This document shows positions 9,147 through 21,040 of a stretch of 64,000 nucleotides of DNA, one piece after another (the stretch's first letter is position 1; each line of letters begins with the position of its first letter). Under the pieces are notes generated by a model. The model had not been told where the DNA came from. It worked only from the letters and a program-made list of their open reading frames with translations, and did not search any database. Both the position numbers and the translations under genes were made by a program. The stretch comes from Nelumbo lutea (taxonomy: Eukaryota > Streptophyta > Magnoliopsida > Proteales > Nelumbonaceae): positions 86,580,270 through 86,644,269 of the forward strand of contig JAKGHH010000004.1 of assembly GCA_022828595.1 (NCBI GenBank), given 5' to 3'.

Positions 9147-10607
9147 ATGGGCGATATGGAGCAACTATCATCCAAGGTCTACGAACTGGAACATAGGCTA
9201 GCAGAAACCAGCATGGAGGTTCGTGAAGTCAAGGAAGATGTCCGGGAGCTGCGACGCCTATTGGAAGCATTCATCTCCAACAAAGAAAGGAGTTCTAAGG
9301 GAATCGCCAACACAAACAGTCGTCGTCCGGACTGGGCAGAGGCATCCAGCGAACAACAGATCGCTGGCCCGACAGCTGCAGTTATTCCCAAGTATAGCCG
9401 TTTGGAGTCTTCCTCATACAGCGGCAGCGGTGTCCCACTAGGATGGCTGTATCGCCGCGAACAATCCTTTCGTAATCAGCGCACGGAGGATGAAACTGTA
9501 AAGTCTCCTCCTTTGGCCAGGGACAATGTCATGAACATTATATTGGTACTTGCAGAATGCGCTCCTGGGTCGAAGACAGGTGGACTTGGCGATGTTGGTG
9601 GGGCTTTACCAAAGGCTATGACTCGGCGTGGACATAGAGTTATGGTTGTGGCACCACGGTATGGTAACTATGTAGAAGCCCAAGAAGCAGGAGTGCGCAA
9701 GAGATATAAGGCGGAGGGGCAGGATATGGAGGCTGCTCTTGAGGTTCTCTTCTGTAAGTATACCTGGTGCGTCCCAGTGATCCACAACATAGCACACCGG
9801 GGTCGTGGTCCAGTACGCGATTTTCGTTATGTGGATTTTCCACAAAACTACTTCAAACTACATGACGCAGGAGGTGGGGAACACTTCAATGTCCTTGCAG
9901 CTGACCTAAAATCAGCAAATCGTGTAGTCACTATAAGATGGTTACGCCTGGGAGCTTAAAACTAAAGAAGGTGGCTGGTCTGCATCAAATAATAAATGAG
10001 TTTGATTGGAAGTTGAAGGGCATCGTGAATGGGATTGATGGAAACGAAGGGAACCCACAGTTAAATTTTACCTGGAATTGGATGGCTACACTAATTACTC
10101 TGCGGAGACTCTTCAGACTAGCAAGCCTCAATGCAAAGCAGCTCTACAAAGGGAGCTTGGTCTTCCTCTTCGGGAGAATGTTCCTCTTATTGGGTTCATT
10201 GGCAGGCTTGACAATCAGAAAGGTGTTGATCTCGTTGCTGAGTCCATTCCTTGGATGGTGGACCAGGATGTGCAACTAGTCATGTTGGGCACTGGGAGAC
10301 CTGACCGGGAACAGCTTCTCAAAAATCTTGAGAGTCAACACCATGACAAAATCAGGGGTTGGGTTGGTTCCTCTGTGCAAATGGCCCATCGAATAACTGC
10401 TGGTGCAGACATCCTACTCATGCCTTCTAGATTTGAGCCATGTGGACTGAACCAACTTTATGCACTAAGCTACGAGGCAATCCTTGTTGTTCATGCTGTT
10501 GGTGGACTAAGAGATAGTGTGCAGCCGTTTGATCAATTGGCAGAGTTCCAAGCCACGTATCTAGAATTCGAGCTTGAGGACAAGCTTGTGGTCCAGGAGG
10601 GGTGTGA
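9147..10607 (+). pseudogene. gag-starch synthase II-like chimera, copy 1
   Basis: An ATG at 9147, 7 bp after the primer site, opens a 271-codon frame to a stop at 9957-9959. Residues 1-50 are a charged coiled-coil-like gag start ([18 protein letters not shown]). Next comes a gag-like [17 protein letters not shown]. From about 9505 the frame reads starch synthase: [36 protein letters not shown] (the ADP-glucose-binding KTGGL motif) and [13 protein letters not shown]. About 90 residues of the catalytic domain before [12 protein letters not shown] are missing. Later segments are frame-shifted but recognisable: [24 protein letters not shown], and from 10078 [55 protein letters not shown] and [12 protein letters not shown]. 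Starch synthase ends near 10533 at VQPFD and the gypsy tail follows. No introns are present, so the source was a spliced transcript. The SSII assignment rests on the PPLA-NVMN context and is less sure than the starch synthase call itself. Confidence 0.82.
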
Positions 10608-11343
10608 TGTTATGTACACGCCGACTGGCAGCGCACCGCGGCGTAGTCATAGGCAGCAACACGCATAGCAGGCCACACAGCAGCAGGCACCGCCCGGTAG
10701 AGCCGCACAGCAGCACGCGCTGCCCGGCAGAGCCACGCAGCACACACCGCCTGGCAGCGCGCATCATGCACCGCCCGACAGCGCGTAGCACACACCGCCC
10801 GGCAGCGCGCAGCACGCACCGCACGGTAGCAGCACGCACCGCACGGTAGCAGCACGCACCGCATGGCAGCAGCACGCACCGCATGGCAGCAGCACCGCGA
10901 GATGTGCGCACTGCCCGATAGCAGCAGTAGAGCGGGGCCCACATGACAGTTCTTCAGAGTGGGTCCACACTCTGCTCACCAACTCGCCGCCAGCTTCACC
11001 ATCCCTTAATCCCTTATCCCTTATCTTATCTTATCCTTATCTTATCTTAAGTAAGATTTGTGTTACTATTAGGAGTTTGAGTTTGAGTTGGATTACCCTA
11101 GCCTAGCCGAATCCAACAAGGAATTCCCTTTTGTAATCTCCTATTTAAGGAGCTACGAGTTGAAATAAAGCATTCAGTTTTCCAGTCAAGAAAAGAGTGA
11201 GGAGAGTTCGGGTGGTTTCATGGACAAATCACCCATTCGGGTTTCCACAATAGGTTCTGCACGCAAGGGAAGGCGCAAGGGAAAGCAGGGCTTTCTCCTC
11301 GTGGACCGACCCGTGACGAGATCCTATGCACGGGCCCATAACA
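10608..11343 (+). repeat. LTR 2 (shared middle LTR)
   Basis: Begins TGTTATGTACACG directly after the purine tract of internal region 1 and ends ATAACA three bases before the second primer site. It has more minisatellite units than LTR 1 (10625-10930, including repeated CGCACGGTAGCAGCA) and only one copy of the 39-bp unit that is doubled in LTRs 1 and 3. Confidence 0.82.
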
Positions 11344-11366
11344 TTCTGGTATTAGAGCCAAACGTC

Positions 11367-12828
11367 ATGGGCGATATGGAGCAACTATCATCCAAGGTCT
11401 ACGAACTGGAACATAGGCTAGCAGAAACCAGCATAGAGGTTCGTGAAGTCAAGGAAGATGTCCGGGAGCTGCGACGCCTATTGGAAGCATTCATCTCCAA
11501 CAAAGAAAGAAGTTCTAAGGGAATCGCCAACACAAACAGTCGTCGTCCGGACTGGGCAGAGGCATCCAGCGAACAACAGATCGCTGGCCCGACAACCACA
11601 GTTATTCCCAAGTATAGCCGTTTGGAGTCTTCCTCATACAGCGGCAGCGGCGTCCCACTAGGATGGCTGTATCGCGGCGAACAATCCTTTCGTAATCAGC
11701 GCACGGAGGATGAAATTGTAAAGTCTCCTCCTTTGGCCAGGGACAATGTCATGAACATTATATTGGTACTTGCAGAATGCGCTCCTGGGTCGAAGACAGG
11801 TGGACTTGGCGATGTTGGTGGGGCTTTACTGAAGGCTATGACTCGGCGTGGACATAGAGTTATGGTTGTGGCACCACGGTATAGTAACTATGTAGAAGCC
11901 CAAGAAGTAGGAGTGCGCAAGAGATATAAGGCGGAGGGGCAGGATATGGAGGCTGCTCTTGAGGTTCTCTTCTGTAAGTATACCTGGTGCGTCCCAGTGA
12001 TCCACAACATAGCACACCGGGGTCGTGGTCCAATACGCGATTTTCGTTATGTGGATTTTCCACAAAACTACTTCAAACTACATGACGCAGGAGGTGGGGA
12101 ACACTTCAATGCCCTTGCAGCTGACCTAAAATCAGCAAATCGTGTAGTCACTATAAGATGGTTACGCCTGGGAGCTTAAAACTAAAGAAGGTGGCTAGTC
12201 TGCATCAAATAAAAAATGAGTTTGATTGGAAGTTGAAGGGCATCATGAATGGGATTGATGGAAACGAAGGGAACCCACAGTTAAATGTTTACCTAGAATC
12301 GGATGGCTACACTAATTACTCTGCGGAGACTCTTCAGACTAGCAAGCCTCAATGCAAAGCAGCTCTACAAAGGGAGCTTGGTCTTCCTCTTCGGGAGAAT
12401 GTTCCTCTGATTGGGTTCATTGGCAGGCTTGACAATTAGAAAGGTGTTGATCTCGTTGCTGAGTCAATTTCTTGGATGGTGGACCAGGATGTGCAACTAG
12501 TCATGTTGGGCACTGGGAGACCTGACCGGGAACAGCTTCTCAAAAATCTTGAGAGTCAACACCATGACAAAATCAGGGGTTGAGTTGGTTCCTCTATGCA
12601 AATGGCCCATCGAATAACTGCTAGTGCAGACATCCTACTCATGCCTTCTAGATTTGAGCCATGTGGACTGAACCAACTTTATGCACTAAGCTACGAGGCA
12701 ATCTTTGTTGTTCATGCTGTTGGTGGACTAAGAGATAGTGTGCAGCCGTTTGATCAATTGGCAGAGTTCCAAGCCACGTATCCAGAATTCGAGCTTGAGG
12801 ACAAGCTTGTGGTCCAGGAGGGGTGTGA
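11367..12828 (+). pseudogene. gag-starch synthase II-like chimera, copy 2
   Basis: Nearly identical to copy 1 in layout. The primer site at 11347-11359 has one change (TGGTATTAGAGCC). The ATG is at 11367 and the first stop at 12177-12179. Copy 2 keeps the frame at [15 protein letters not shown] where copy 1 has lost a base, but it has its own stops: TAG at 12437-12439 (LDN-stop-KGV) and TGA at 12581-12583 (RG-stop-VGS). Lesions shared with copy 1, namely the large catalytic-domain deletion, the early stop after LRLGA and the small deletion after GGW, must predate the tandem duplication. Neither copy can make an active enzyme. Confidence 0.82.
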
Positions 12829-13612
12829 TGTTATGGACACGCCGACTGGCAGTGCACCGTGACGTAGTCATAGGCAGCAACACGCATAGCAGGTCACACA
12901 GCAGCAGGCACCGCCCGGTAGAGCCGCACAGCAGCACGTGCTGCCCGGTAGAGCCACGCAGCACACACCGCCTAGCAGCGCGCAGCACACACCGCCTGGC
13001 AGCGCGCATCATGCACCGCCCGACAGCGCGTAGCACACACCGCCCGGCAGCGCGCAGCACGCACCGCACGGCAGCAGCACTATGCAGCAGCACGCACCGC
13101 ATGGCAGCAGCACCGCGAGATGTGCGCACAGCCCGATAGCAGCAGTAGGGCGGGGCCCACATGACAGTTCTTCAGAGTGGGTCCACACTCTACTCACCAA
13201 CTCGCCGCCAGCTTCACCATCCCTTATCCCTTATCCCTTATCTTATCTTATCCTTATCTTATCTTAAGTAAGAGTTGTGTTACTATTAGGAGTAGGTAAT
13301 TAGGAGTTTGAGTTTGAGTTGGATTACATTAGCCTAGCCGAATCCAATAAGGAATTCCCTTCTGTAATATTCTATTTAAGGAGCTACGAGTTGAAATAAA
13401 GCATTCAGTTTTCCAGTCAAGCGAAGAGTGAGGAGAGTTCGGGTGGTCTCTTGGATGAATCACCCATTCGGAGAGTTCAGGTGGTCTTTTAGACAAATCA
13501 CCCATTCGGGTTTTCACAATAGGTTTTGCACGCAAGGGAAGGCGCAAGGGAAAGCAGGGCTTTCTCCTCGTGGACCAACCCGTGATGAGATCTTACGTAC
13601 GGGCCCGTAACA
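12829..13612 (+). repeat. LTR 3 of the starch-synthase array
   Basis: Begins TGTTATGGACACG and ends GGGCCCGTAACA. It holds the same GC-rich minisatellite (12845-13140), the TTATC tandem, AATAAA and a doubled 39-bp unit (13437-13506). It has a small extra segment, GGAGTAGGTAATTA, near 13290. Confidence 0.82.
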
Positions 13613-16583
13613 CATATTGGATTGAACCTACTCCATTTGTAATATACTCATATTAGACCGAATGGGATTGAACCAAATCCAATCTAATTGACACTCCTAA
13701 TTAGGTAAATTAGGTCGAGTCGTGCACCTGGGGTTGTACCTTTGTCATGGGGTGGCTAGTAGTAATTTAAATCCCCAAAAAGCGGAGAGTGGGTATAAGT
13801 GTATAACCCAGGTAGGGCATTTGCAATTCGCCTAATCACCCAAGCAAAAATGAAGCGTACCAAAAGGGCGTTCAGATCCGAGCGCATTAAGAAGGGGATT
13901 AATAAAATGATTAAAATTTAAAAGTGCAATTAATAGTTATAATAATATTGAACCAACGGGAATAAAAAATAATTAAATATAGAATAACTACGAAAAATAA
14001 TTAATAAATAACGTAATTAAATTAATAAAAAATAATTACTCACTATTAAAAAATAATAAAATAATTAAAATTTAATTGTCTGCCTGTCAGCCAAACAATG
14101 AGTTTAGCAGAAGCAGTAACTATCATGGGCCCAAAGGTTGCATGAACACCTCCAGGAATGCCATGGAGATGAAGAAGGCAGAAGCTGGAGCCAAGGTCCA
14201 AAATTTTACAGAATGGGCTCTAATAGACTTCTACTCCCGTTGTCAGGGAAACATGGATAGAGTAAAATCAAAGTTCAGCTGTTGAGATCCAACTCCAGTT
14301 GTCAGCATTCAAAACATTTCTAGATCTTGCTGGTAACCAACCAGCTTAGAGGAAAGGGTTTCACAGAAGCTTTTGATCTGGAATGCTTTCCCCTCAATCT
14401 CTTCTCTTAGCTCATCTGACCCTGGTTGGGCATCTAGTATTTCTACTACTGCAATTTAGGGGTTGCTGGGAATGGTGGTAGAAGGTGGTGCGGACAATGT
14501 CAACCAGTGTTTTCTTGAAGCATCACGTTTTGGGAGCACCAAGCTTGTCCATATCTTATATGTTATTGTAGATAGCTCAAAGGAATAGCTTAGATGTCGA
14601 TGACCCACAGAGTAGGAATAGCACCTACTCTATGCAACTCATTGACAGACATAGTGAACCTGAACTTGATGACCAGTGATCCACTTGGATTTCTATGAAA
14701 ATGCACACAGACACACTGCTAATCATCTCAAAATATCCTATAAAATAACAATTTTGTGTAATATGGGATGACTACTAAAGCAACAACATACATTTGCTTA
14801 ATGATACAGTGATATCATTAACCAATATCCCATGGACTGATTCAGCCATATTCCATGCATTTTTCTGTTATTGCTAGTAAAAACTATACAATGACATCTC
14901 ATTAGTTGATAGGTTCATTCAATTCTGCTGGCAAAACTTATGTTTACCCCAAAATTTACCAAAAACCGTATCATTAATAAATAACATACACCTTATCTCT
15001 GATTCTGGTATGCCAACAATTGGTTCCCCAAACTAACACCATTTATTTACTCATCCCCAGAGAGCTTGGGACACTCAACAAAGACCCAATAAAAAGCAAT
15101 ACTACTTCAATGAATGGGCCAAAAGTAAAATGTTATAAGTAGAACCGAGGTGGTATAACACGATTAACAAGTTCTTTAAAAAAGTCCTATTCCCTCCCTA
15201 TACAATGAGTAAAGTAACCCGATAATTCAAATTGCGTGACCACAGAACACTGGAACTGGGTGTTATTTCCCTAAAAAAATGTGCAATTCTGGGGTTAAAC
15301 TAGTTTCAACGAGATGATTTTGAAGATGCCCAATTGTCTTCTGCCAACATACTTCAAGGAATCTAAAGATGGGTTGTTCCCCATATTCGATAAATTGAAG
15401 AAAACTACAAAATTAAAAGAAAAAAAAAGTTCCAAAGAAAACGAATCTGGGTCAGTTCTTCTCCCCAACATACATTTGGTTAATGATAAATCTTACAGAG
15501 AATCTGGTTAAAGCAAATCAAACGAAAATAATTCCTGTTTATCCATATACCACAAAGAAAACGAATCCGAATGGTTGAATAGCATAAAACATTCATGTTT
15601 ATCCAACAAGCATGGCAATAAAAAAGAAAAAAACTGAAGATTGCGAGGGTTTTTGAGGGAGCTTCTTCAGATTCGGTTCCAAGAGAAGGTTCTTCAGTTC
15701 GAATCAAGAAGAGAGTAGATTCGGTTCGAAGTGAAGGTTCATAAAGAAATGGCGGTGGAGCTTGCTTGCAGAGAGGATGGCGGTGAGCTTCTTCTTAGTT
15801 CGAAAATATGGTGAATGACCTAATTTTTTGGGTTTTATTTGAAGGACAAATTGTTGTCATTTTTAATTTTTATGAGTATCATCGTTTACCGAGGTCTGAA
15901 TGGTCTCTCCGCATTAAGCATTCACCCAACCACTTTCATTTTAAGATCTGAAAATGCATTTCAGACCTAATATTAAGAGGCACTCCAAACGGCTGTGGCG
16001 TCTGAAAAGCAACCATGTCAAACTTCAGACATCTTAATTGTGCAATCAAACGCCACCTAAGCCTAGAATTTTTGGGCCACGTTGGGCCTTTTCATCGACA
16101 TCTCTTTAATGTTTCAATTGAATTCCATGAAACAAAAATAAACTAATATTTTAAAACATTTTCTCTTCTCTCACTCTCTCTCCAAGAATTCGACCACTCC
16201 CTCCCGTCCCCCCAACCCCTCCAAGTATACACTTGTTAAAATGTCTTAGTGCATATCATATGTTAGGTTACTTAATTTCACTTAAATGTATTTTTCAAAT
16301 TTTATTAATTATTTTAAATTTATTAATTGTAAAATTATTTGTTTTAAAATTTGAATAATCATATAATTTAAGTATTTAATTATATTAATTAAATCAATAA
16401 TTAAACTTATTTATCATATTTAATTAATTAAGTTAAATCAACTAATTAAATTACACTAAATAAGATTGCCTATTTAATATTTTCTTGTATTCTTATTAGT
16501 CCATGCAAGAGCACCCCGCTTATTAAAAAAAAAGGTGCTAACTGGGTATGTTCATTTGATAAGGTTTCTTGTTGTCTAATAGA
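13613..16583. other. AT-rich intergenic stretch with weak relics
   Basis: 13613-13705 is the right part of the MITE split by the array. On the minus strand about 14300-14455 there is an open stretch (VVEILDAQPGSDELREEI and following) behind a possible CAG acceptor, perhaps an exon relic; I do not recognise the protein. 15860-16075 contains TCAGAC/GTCTGA-rich sequence ending in CAATCAAACGCCACCTAAG, which resembles one end of a hAT-type MITE, but I found no partner end. Nothing else is recognisable. Confidence 0.35.
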
Positions 16584-16591
16584 CTTGGAAT

Positions 16592-16867
16592 CAAGATTTT
16601 TAAAATCGGACTGGACAGGAACTGTTATGGGTCCAGTTTTCAAGTCGAATAGTCTAACTGATCAGTTCGAATAGATAGTTCATTCTGATAAAAAAAATAA
16701 GAAAATTAAAAAAAATCAAAAAATGGCTAAAACTGTTCTTGGGTCAAACGATTCGATTACCCAGGTCAGTAATTTACTGACCAAATCAACAGTTTTTGGC
16801 CAAATAGCGGTTTTGGGGTAAAATGACGACAAGTTCCTGGTTTTCCGATTCGGTTTTGAAAACATTC
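16592..16867. repeat. hAT-like MITE, CAAGGTTTT family, copy 1
   Basis: A 276-bp block is flanked by a perfect 8-bp direct repeat CTTGGAAT (16584-16591 and 16868-16875). The ends are CAAGATTTTTAAAATC and the complement of GAATGTTTTCAAAACC. The interior carries the phrases typical of this family (CAACAGTTTTTGGCC, TTTTGGGGTAAAAT, CGATTCGGTTTT). An 8-bp duplication points to the hAT superfamily. Confidence 0.75.
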
Positions 16868-17057
16868 CTTGGAATTGCTTTCTGCCTTTCACCCAGGTTG
16901 GGTCCATTGGGCGATGATTTCAAAGCAAAACATTATTAGCCATGATTTTGCCCTTGAAAGTTGAAATTCAAATAATTTTTAGTAATTAATTAAATAATCC
17001 CAGTGCTTGGTTTTCTTCGCTGACCATTTGCTCCCATGAAAGTTCCACTTCTCCTTA

Positions 17058-17176
17058 GGCTTAATTTGGAAGGAGTACAAATGCAAATATGTAGAGTGTA
17101 AAACCTCATGTTTTGTATTATTTTGTATGTATTTGCACTATACATATTTGCATTTGTACTCTTTCCAAACTGAGCC
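17058..17176. repeat. Tourist-like MITE (TTA target duplication)
   Basis: A 119-bp foldback with ends GGCTTAATTTGGAAGGAGTA and the complement of GGCTCAGTTTGGAAAGAGTA, flanked by TTA on both sides (17055-17057, 17177-17179). TTA/TAA duplications mark PIF/Harbinger Tourist-like MITEs. It is the best-preserved of six copies in the window (near 3752, 17058, 32970, 34862, 38786 and 39838). Confidence 0.8.
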
Positions 17177-17289
17177 TTAGTAGTGCAAACTCCGGATATT
17201 CAATTCTTTAATTTCTTTTTTTATTTTTTCCTCTGCCCATGTCAGAGCTTGGTAATAGTTCAATTAATGTCTAAATGCAGATTTGATTC

Positions 17290-17755
17290 ATTAAATATAT
17301 AGGTGTTTGGAAAAAGTACTGGGAACACACCGTTTTCTCATAAAAACAGTGCTGGGCATGTGTGAGTTGTAAATATCGTTTTCTGATAAAACTGTGCTTA
17401 TTTTTTGTTTGGAAGCGGTGTTGTCACATAGGTTGTTTTATGAAAAACAGCACTGGTTTTATTGGTACCAGTGCTATAGAACTGTTTTCAGCTTTGGTCA
17501 TATTATTCAACATCCAAGATAATGCCACATCATTGCACCGCTAGTAACAACGAGCAGTTTTTGTGAGAAAACATCAAATTTGGCGTTGCTTCAGACTTCA
17601 CTTTCTTGATTTCCAAGGCATGGTTTGAAGCAATGCTTTTTATGGAAAAACAATACCAAGTAAGATGCCATTTTTTGAAGCATCGTTTTTTCTGATGTGG
17701 TGCATACATGGTGCTGTTTTCTTAGAAAACAACATCGATGCCAAATACCCATTAA
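17290..17755. repeat. Dispersed repeat (CCGTTTTCT family), copy 1
   Basis: Contains CAAATTTGGCGTTGCTTC, CCAAGGCATGGTTTGAAGCA and repeated GTTTTCT-ATAAAA-CAGTGCT phrases. The same phrases recur at 41396-42720 and 43600-43975. No coding capacity; superfamily not determined. Confidence 0.5.
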
Positions 17756-17997
17756 CTCTTCATATTAGCGATTCATGTTTCGATGATGAACAACGTATAA
17801 CAACTCTTCCCATCTCCTATGGATTGAGAGTCCAATCAAATTAGACTGTGGACTAGATGAAGACTCCCCTGCGACCCTATGCCATAATGTGATGGTTTCC
17901 CATTCAAGCTTGTTTGCAATCCATGCAAATCTGAACTAGAATCTATATACAATTTTTATAATTGTTTGAATTTTGCATCTATTTATATCTAATTACT

Positions 17998-19225
17998 AGT
18001 AAGTGTGTATGTGCTTTGCATGTGACAATTCTAAGTGATGATAATGATAGAAATATTCTATCCAAAATTATTATAAAATTAATGTAATTTTTATTTTTTA
18101 TATTTTTGTTTTTCACTATTAATTGGACGCATATTGCAAAATTTGAATCTAATTACATAAGCACATCATATTGGGCAACAAAGTTTTAGGTACCATTGAC
18201 AGGCCTACCTACTTGGATAAATTCTTCTTTTTGTAGTGTTTTATCTTCTTCTTCTTCTTCTTCTTCTTATATATATATATATATTTCAAGAGGGAATTGA
18301 ATGATATGAAATTTGTAGTTCAAGTTACATCTTAAACCTCATAATTAAATAGGATTAAATTCAAAAAATTGGTATTTTAGGCAAAAGAAAGTTTCACGAT
18401 CTTATTCATATTTTTAGTAGCAATATAAATTTGGAGTTATAGATGTGCTCAATTTTTTTATATTTTTTTTATTTCTATGTGTGTAAAAATAATATTGTTA
18501 TTTTTAAACAATTTTTTAATATTATAAATATATGATATTATACATGTGCCCAAATGTTTTTTTTATTTTTGTGCTTTTTATATTTTATTAATTTTTATTA
18601 TTTAATTATGACATTAAAGGTTAACAGGTTTGACCCAAAAGTTGAACTATTGATTTCTGCTAAATTGGAAACTAATTTAATTTTTGGTCAATTTTAGATT
18701 ATATATTTCATTTTAATCATCAATTAAAAAATTCTTGTTTATTACACTTTCTTTTTCTAATTTGATTAATAAAAAAATCATAAGTGTGCCTATTTTTATA
18801 TTTTTATAGTTTTCTATATTTATTTATATTTAAAAATTTTATTATCTAACTATGACTTCATGAATTGACTAATTTGATTCGAATTGTTGAATTGCTTAGT
18901 CATCAATTGGATAAAGAATGATTTTGTTTTTCATTAATTTTAAAATATATGGATTTATATTGTTAAAAGTATTGGACATAAATCTAATTAGTAGCATTTA
19001 TTAGTTAAGCTAACTTAAATATGGGATTTAATAAGAGAGAATGAGAATTAATACCTTAAATACAAGAATTAATGAGAGAATTAAATGAGGTGGAAAGCAT
19101 TAATTAAAATTATGTTTTCAACCTTCATATAATTAGAGGTATACTAAATAAAAAATATAGACATTTTAGTCAAAAAAAGTTTTACACCATTATTCATACT
19201 TTTTATAATAGTATAAGTAATTTAT
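17998..19225 (-). repeat. Helitron-like / LINE-tail repeat, copy A
   Basis: Homologous to 28760-28885 plus 31930-32830 (inverted) and to parts of 36059-38578. Shared marks are CAGGCCTACCTACTTGG near 18206, AATATATGGATTTATATTG and GACATAAATCTAATTAGTAG near 18945-18995, AATGAGGTGGAAAGCATT near 19085, and TTCATACTTTTTATAATAG near 19193. Read on the minus strand it would start near the AAAAAGTATGAA motif and end CTAG|T at 17998 after a hairpin-like GTCACATGC-AAA-GCACAT, which resembles Helitron termini. It also includes a fragment of the LINE RNase H tail (VLGTIDRPTYL on the plus strand). A (CTT)n-(TA)n microsatellite lies at 18245-18284. Helitron membership is inference. Confidence 0.45.
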
Positions 19226-20807
19226 ATTCTTCCATAATAAATTTTATACTTTTTTTTTTGCTTCATTTGCACTCATTGGCCATTCAAATTTTGTAATAAT
19301 CTTAAATGAATTCTTTCATATAAATTGGAAACCACGTCATCTTGTTTCATTCCCATACAAGTAGACAGATAAGCTTCTTCCTACATTCATTCTCTTTTAT
19401 AAAGGCAGGAATGACAAATTTACAGTTTGCCTATTTGCATTCTCATTTTACTAGTGCAAATGAAATTCACAATGCATAGCTTAGTGGAAGTCTAGAGCTT
19501 GAAGATAATTATAAGTTTATAACCAACGCCCAACGGTAAAATCTAATGTCGTACAACTTCCGATCTATTTTCCTTGAATTTAATAGCCGTAATAAAAAAA
19601 ACAGTAACCAACGCCATTTGAAATCCATCTTTAAATCGTCCACAAAGAGCATAGCTCTATCAGAAATTATGACCATCTCCAACCACATTGTTGACGCCCT
19701 ATGCAATTTGTATAGGAAGTCAAGCTGAAGCTGGTCCTTTGTAATCCACATAATGAGAGCTATTGATTATAAGACATGATGAATTGATTGTGATGGAGGG
19801 TAGATGACAAGTTGTTAAGCCCCACAGAGGTCACGTGCCCACTATCTATTGTCCCCCTTTTACTAATCTTCTGGTTCTGTAGTTCAATTTTTGTGGGCTG
19901 ATCCATGTTCCTTAACACATTTGCCGTGTGAAAGCTTTGACAAATTCATTTGGAGGATATTTGCTGGTCCCAACAACAAATTCGCCCCATCTATAAAAAA
20001 AAGACAAGAAGTTCAACTTTTACATTTCAATTTTTCTCAGAGGTCTTGTACACTACTTTAATTCTTCCATGATAAGCCCAATAAAAATCTAAAAACTAAA
20101 GAGAAGCCAATGACTGATTTCTCAGTCTAAATTTTGGGGTAGTTCTCCTCTGATCTGTAGTAATTTATCTATTGTGAAAAGAAATAATAAACATCTTTTT
20201 TGGAACTCTTATAAGATGTATAATGAAATTTCTTAAATTTACAAAATCAATTACGTTCCAAACATAATGGTTTAGTGAGGAAAATCCCAATTTTTTAGAC
20301 ACAATTACCCTCTCCTAAAAAATGAAAAAAAAAAGTTTTTGATATTATTTTATGAATTTTATTTATTTTGTCAATTAATTACACTTTAACCCACATGCCA
20401 GAATTTACATATATTTCGGGAATTGAGTGTTGGTTCCCAGGCAGGTAGTTGATTTTTTATGTAACTCGGTTAGTTGACATGCAGTTGAAGAATTAATGCC
20501 ATCATTAATGGGAAGATTTCCCAATGTGCACGGCTCAAGTATTGGGAGGTCGATGTGAAGATCAATTTTGTAAGGAAAATTTACTAAGTCGGAAAAATAT
20601 GATACCTGGAAGGCTTTAACCAATCACAACTCCTCTCAATTTTATAAAAAACCGTTAGATTGGTTATTAAATTTATAATGTCCGTTGATTTGGCTGTAAA
20701 TTTTTTTGGTATCACATTTTTCCAGCATGATAGTACAATTTGGAAACCTGATTTTTTTTTTATTGTTTAGGGTTTGACAGGAAGTTCATAGATTGGGTCA
20801 TGGCATG
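19226..20807. other. AT-rich intergenic, no gene recognised
   Basis: I find no transposon ends, RNA genes or exons. The open frames at 19509-19751 and 20405-20623 lack recognisable motifs. Confidence 0.35.
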
Positions 20808-21040
20808 CATGATTTTCAAAATTGGACCGAACTGGATGGTCAGATCAGAAAAATTGGGAACCGGTCAGGTCCGTTTCCCCCAAAACCATTGATTTTGGTC
20901 AGTGAACCATTGAATCGAGCGGTTAAAAACGTTAACAGTTTTTTTTTTTAATTTTTTTGTCAAAATCAAACGCTCGGCCCATTCGACCCAGTAACTGAAT
21001 CCCTAATTGGTTCGATTAACGGGTCGGTTTTAAAACCATG
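20808..21040. repeat. hAT-like MITE, CAAGGTTTT family, copy 2
   Basis: A 233-bp block with ends CATGATTTTCAAAATTGG and the complement of CATGGTTTTAAAACCG. The flanks are ATGGCATG (20800-20807) and ACGGCATG (21041-21048), a 7/8 match. Interior phrases (GGTCAGTGAACCATTGAAT, ACGGGTCGGTTTT) match the other copies. Confidence 0.7.

Larger units (their letters stand above)
8397..13612 (+). mobile_element. Tandem non-autonomous gypsy-type element carrying starch synthase
   Basis: Three LTRs (8397-9123, 10608-11343, 12829-13612) separate two internal regions of about 1.48 kb each (9124-10607 and 11344-12828). The LTRs start TGTTATG and end AACA. Each internal region starts with a primer-binding site TGGTATCAGAGCC (complement of initiator tRNA-Met 3' end), then the start of a gag gene, then a starch synthase fragment. 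Each ends with a short pol C-terminus-like tail ([12 protein letters not shown]) and a purine-rich AGGAGGGG just before the next LTR. No protease, RT, RNase H or integrase is present, so mobility would need a helper. Flanks are CAGAT (8392-8396) and CATAT (13613-13617), a possible 5-bp target duplication with one change. The shared middle LTR is what unequal recombination between two identical elements would leave. Confidence 0.85.

Noticed and set aside
14300..14455. Minus-strand exon-like stretch (VVEILDAQPGSDELREEI)
   Set aside because: Possible acceptor but no recognisable family and no neighbouring exons; not strong enough for a gene call.
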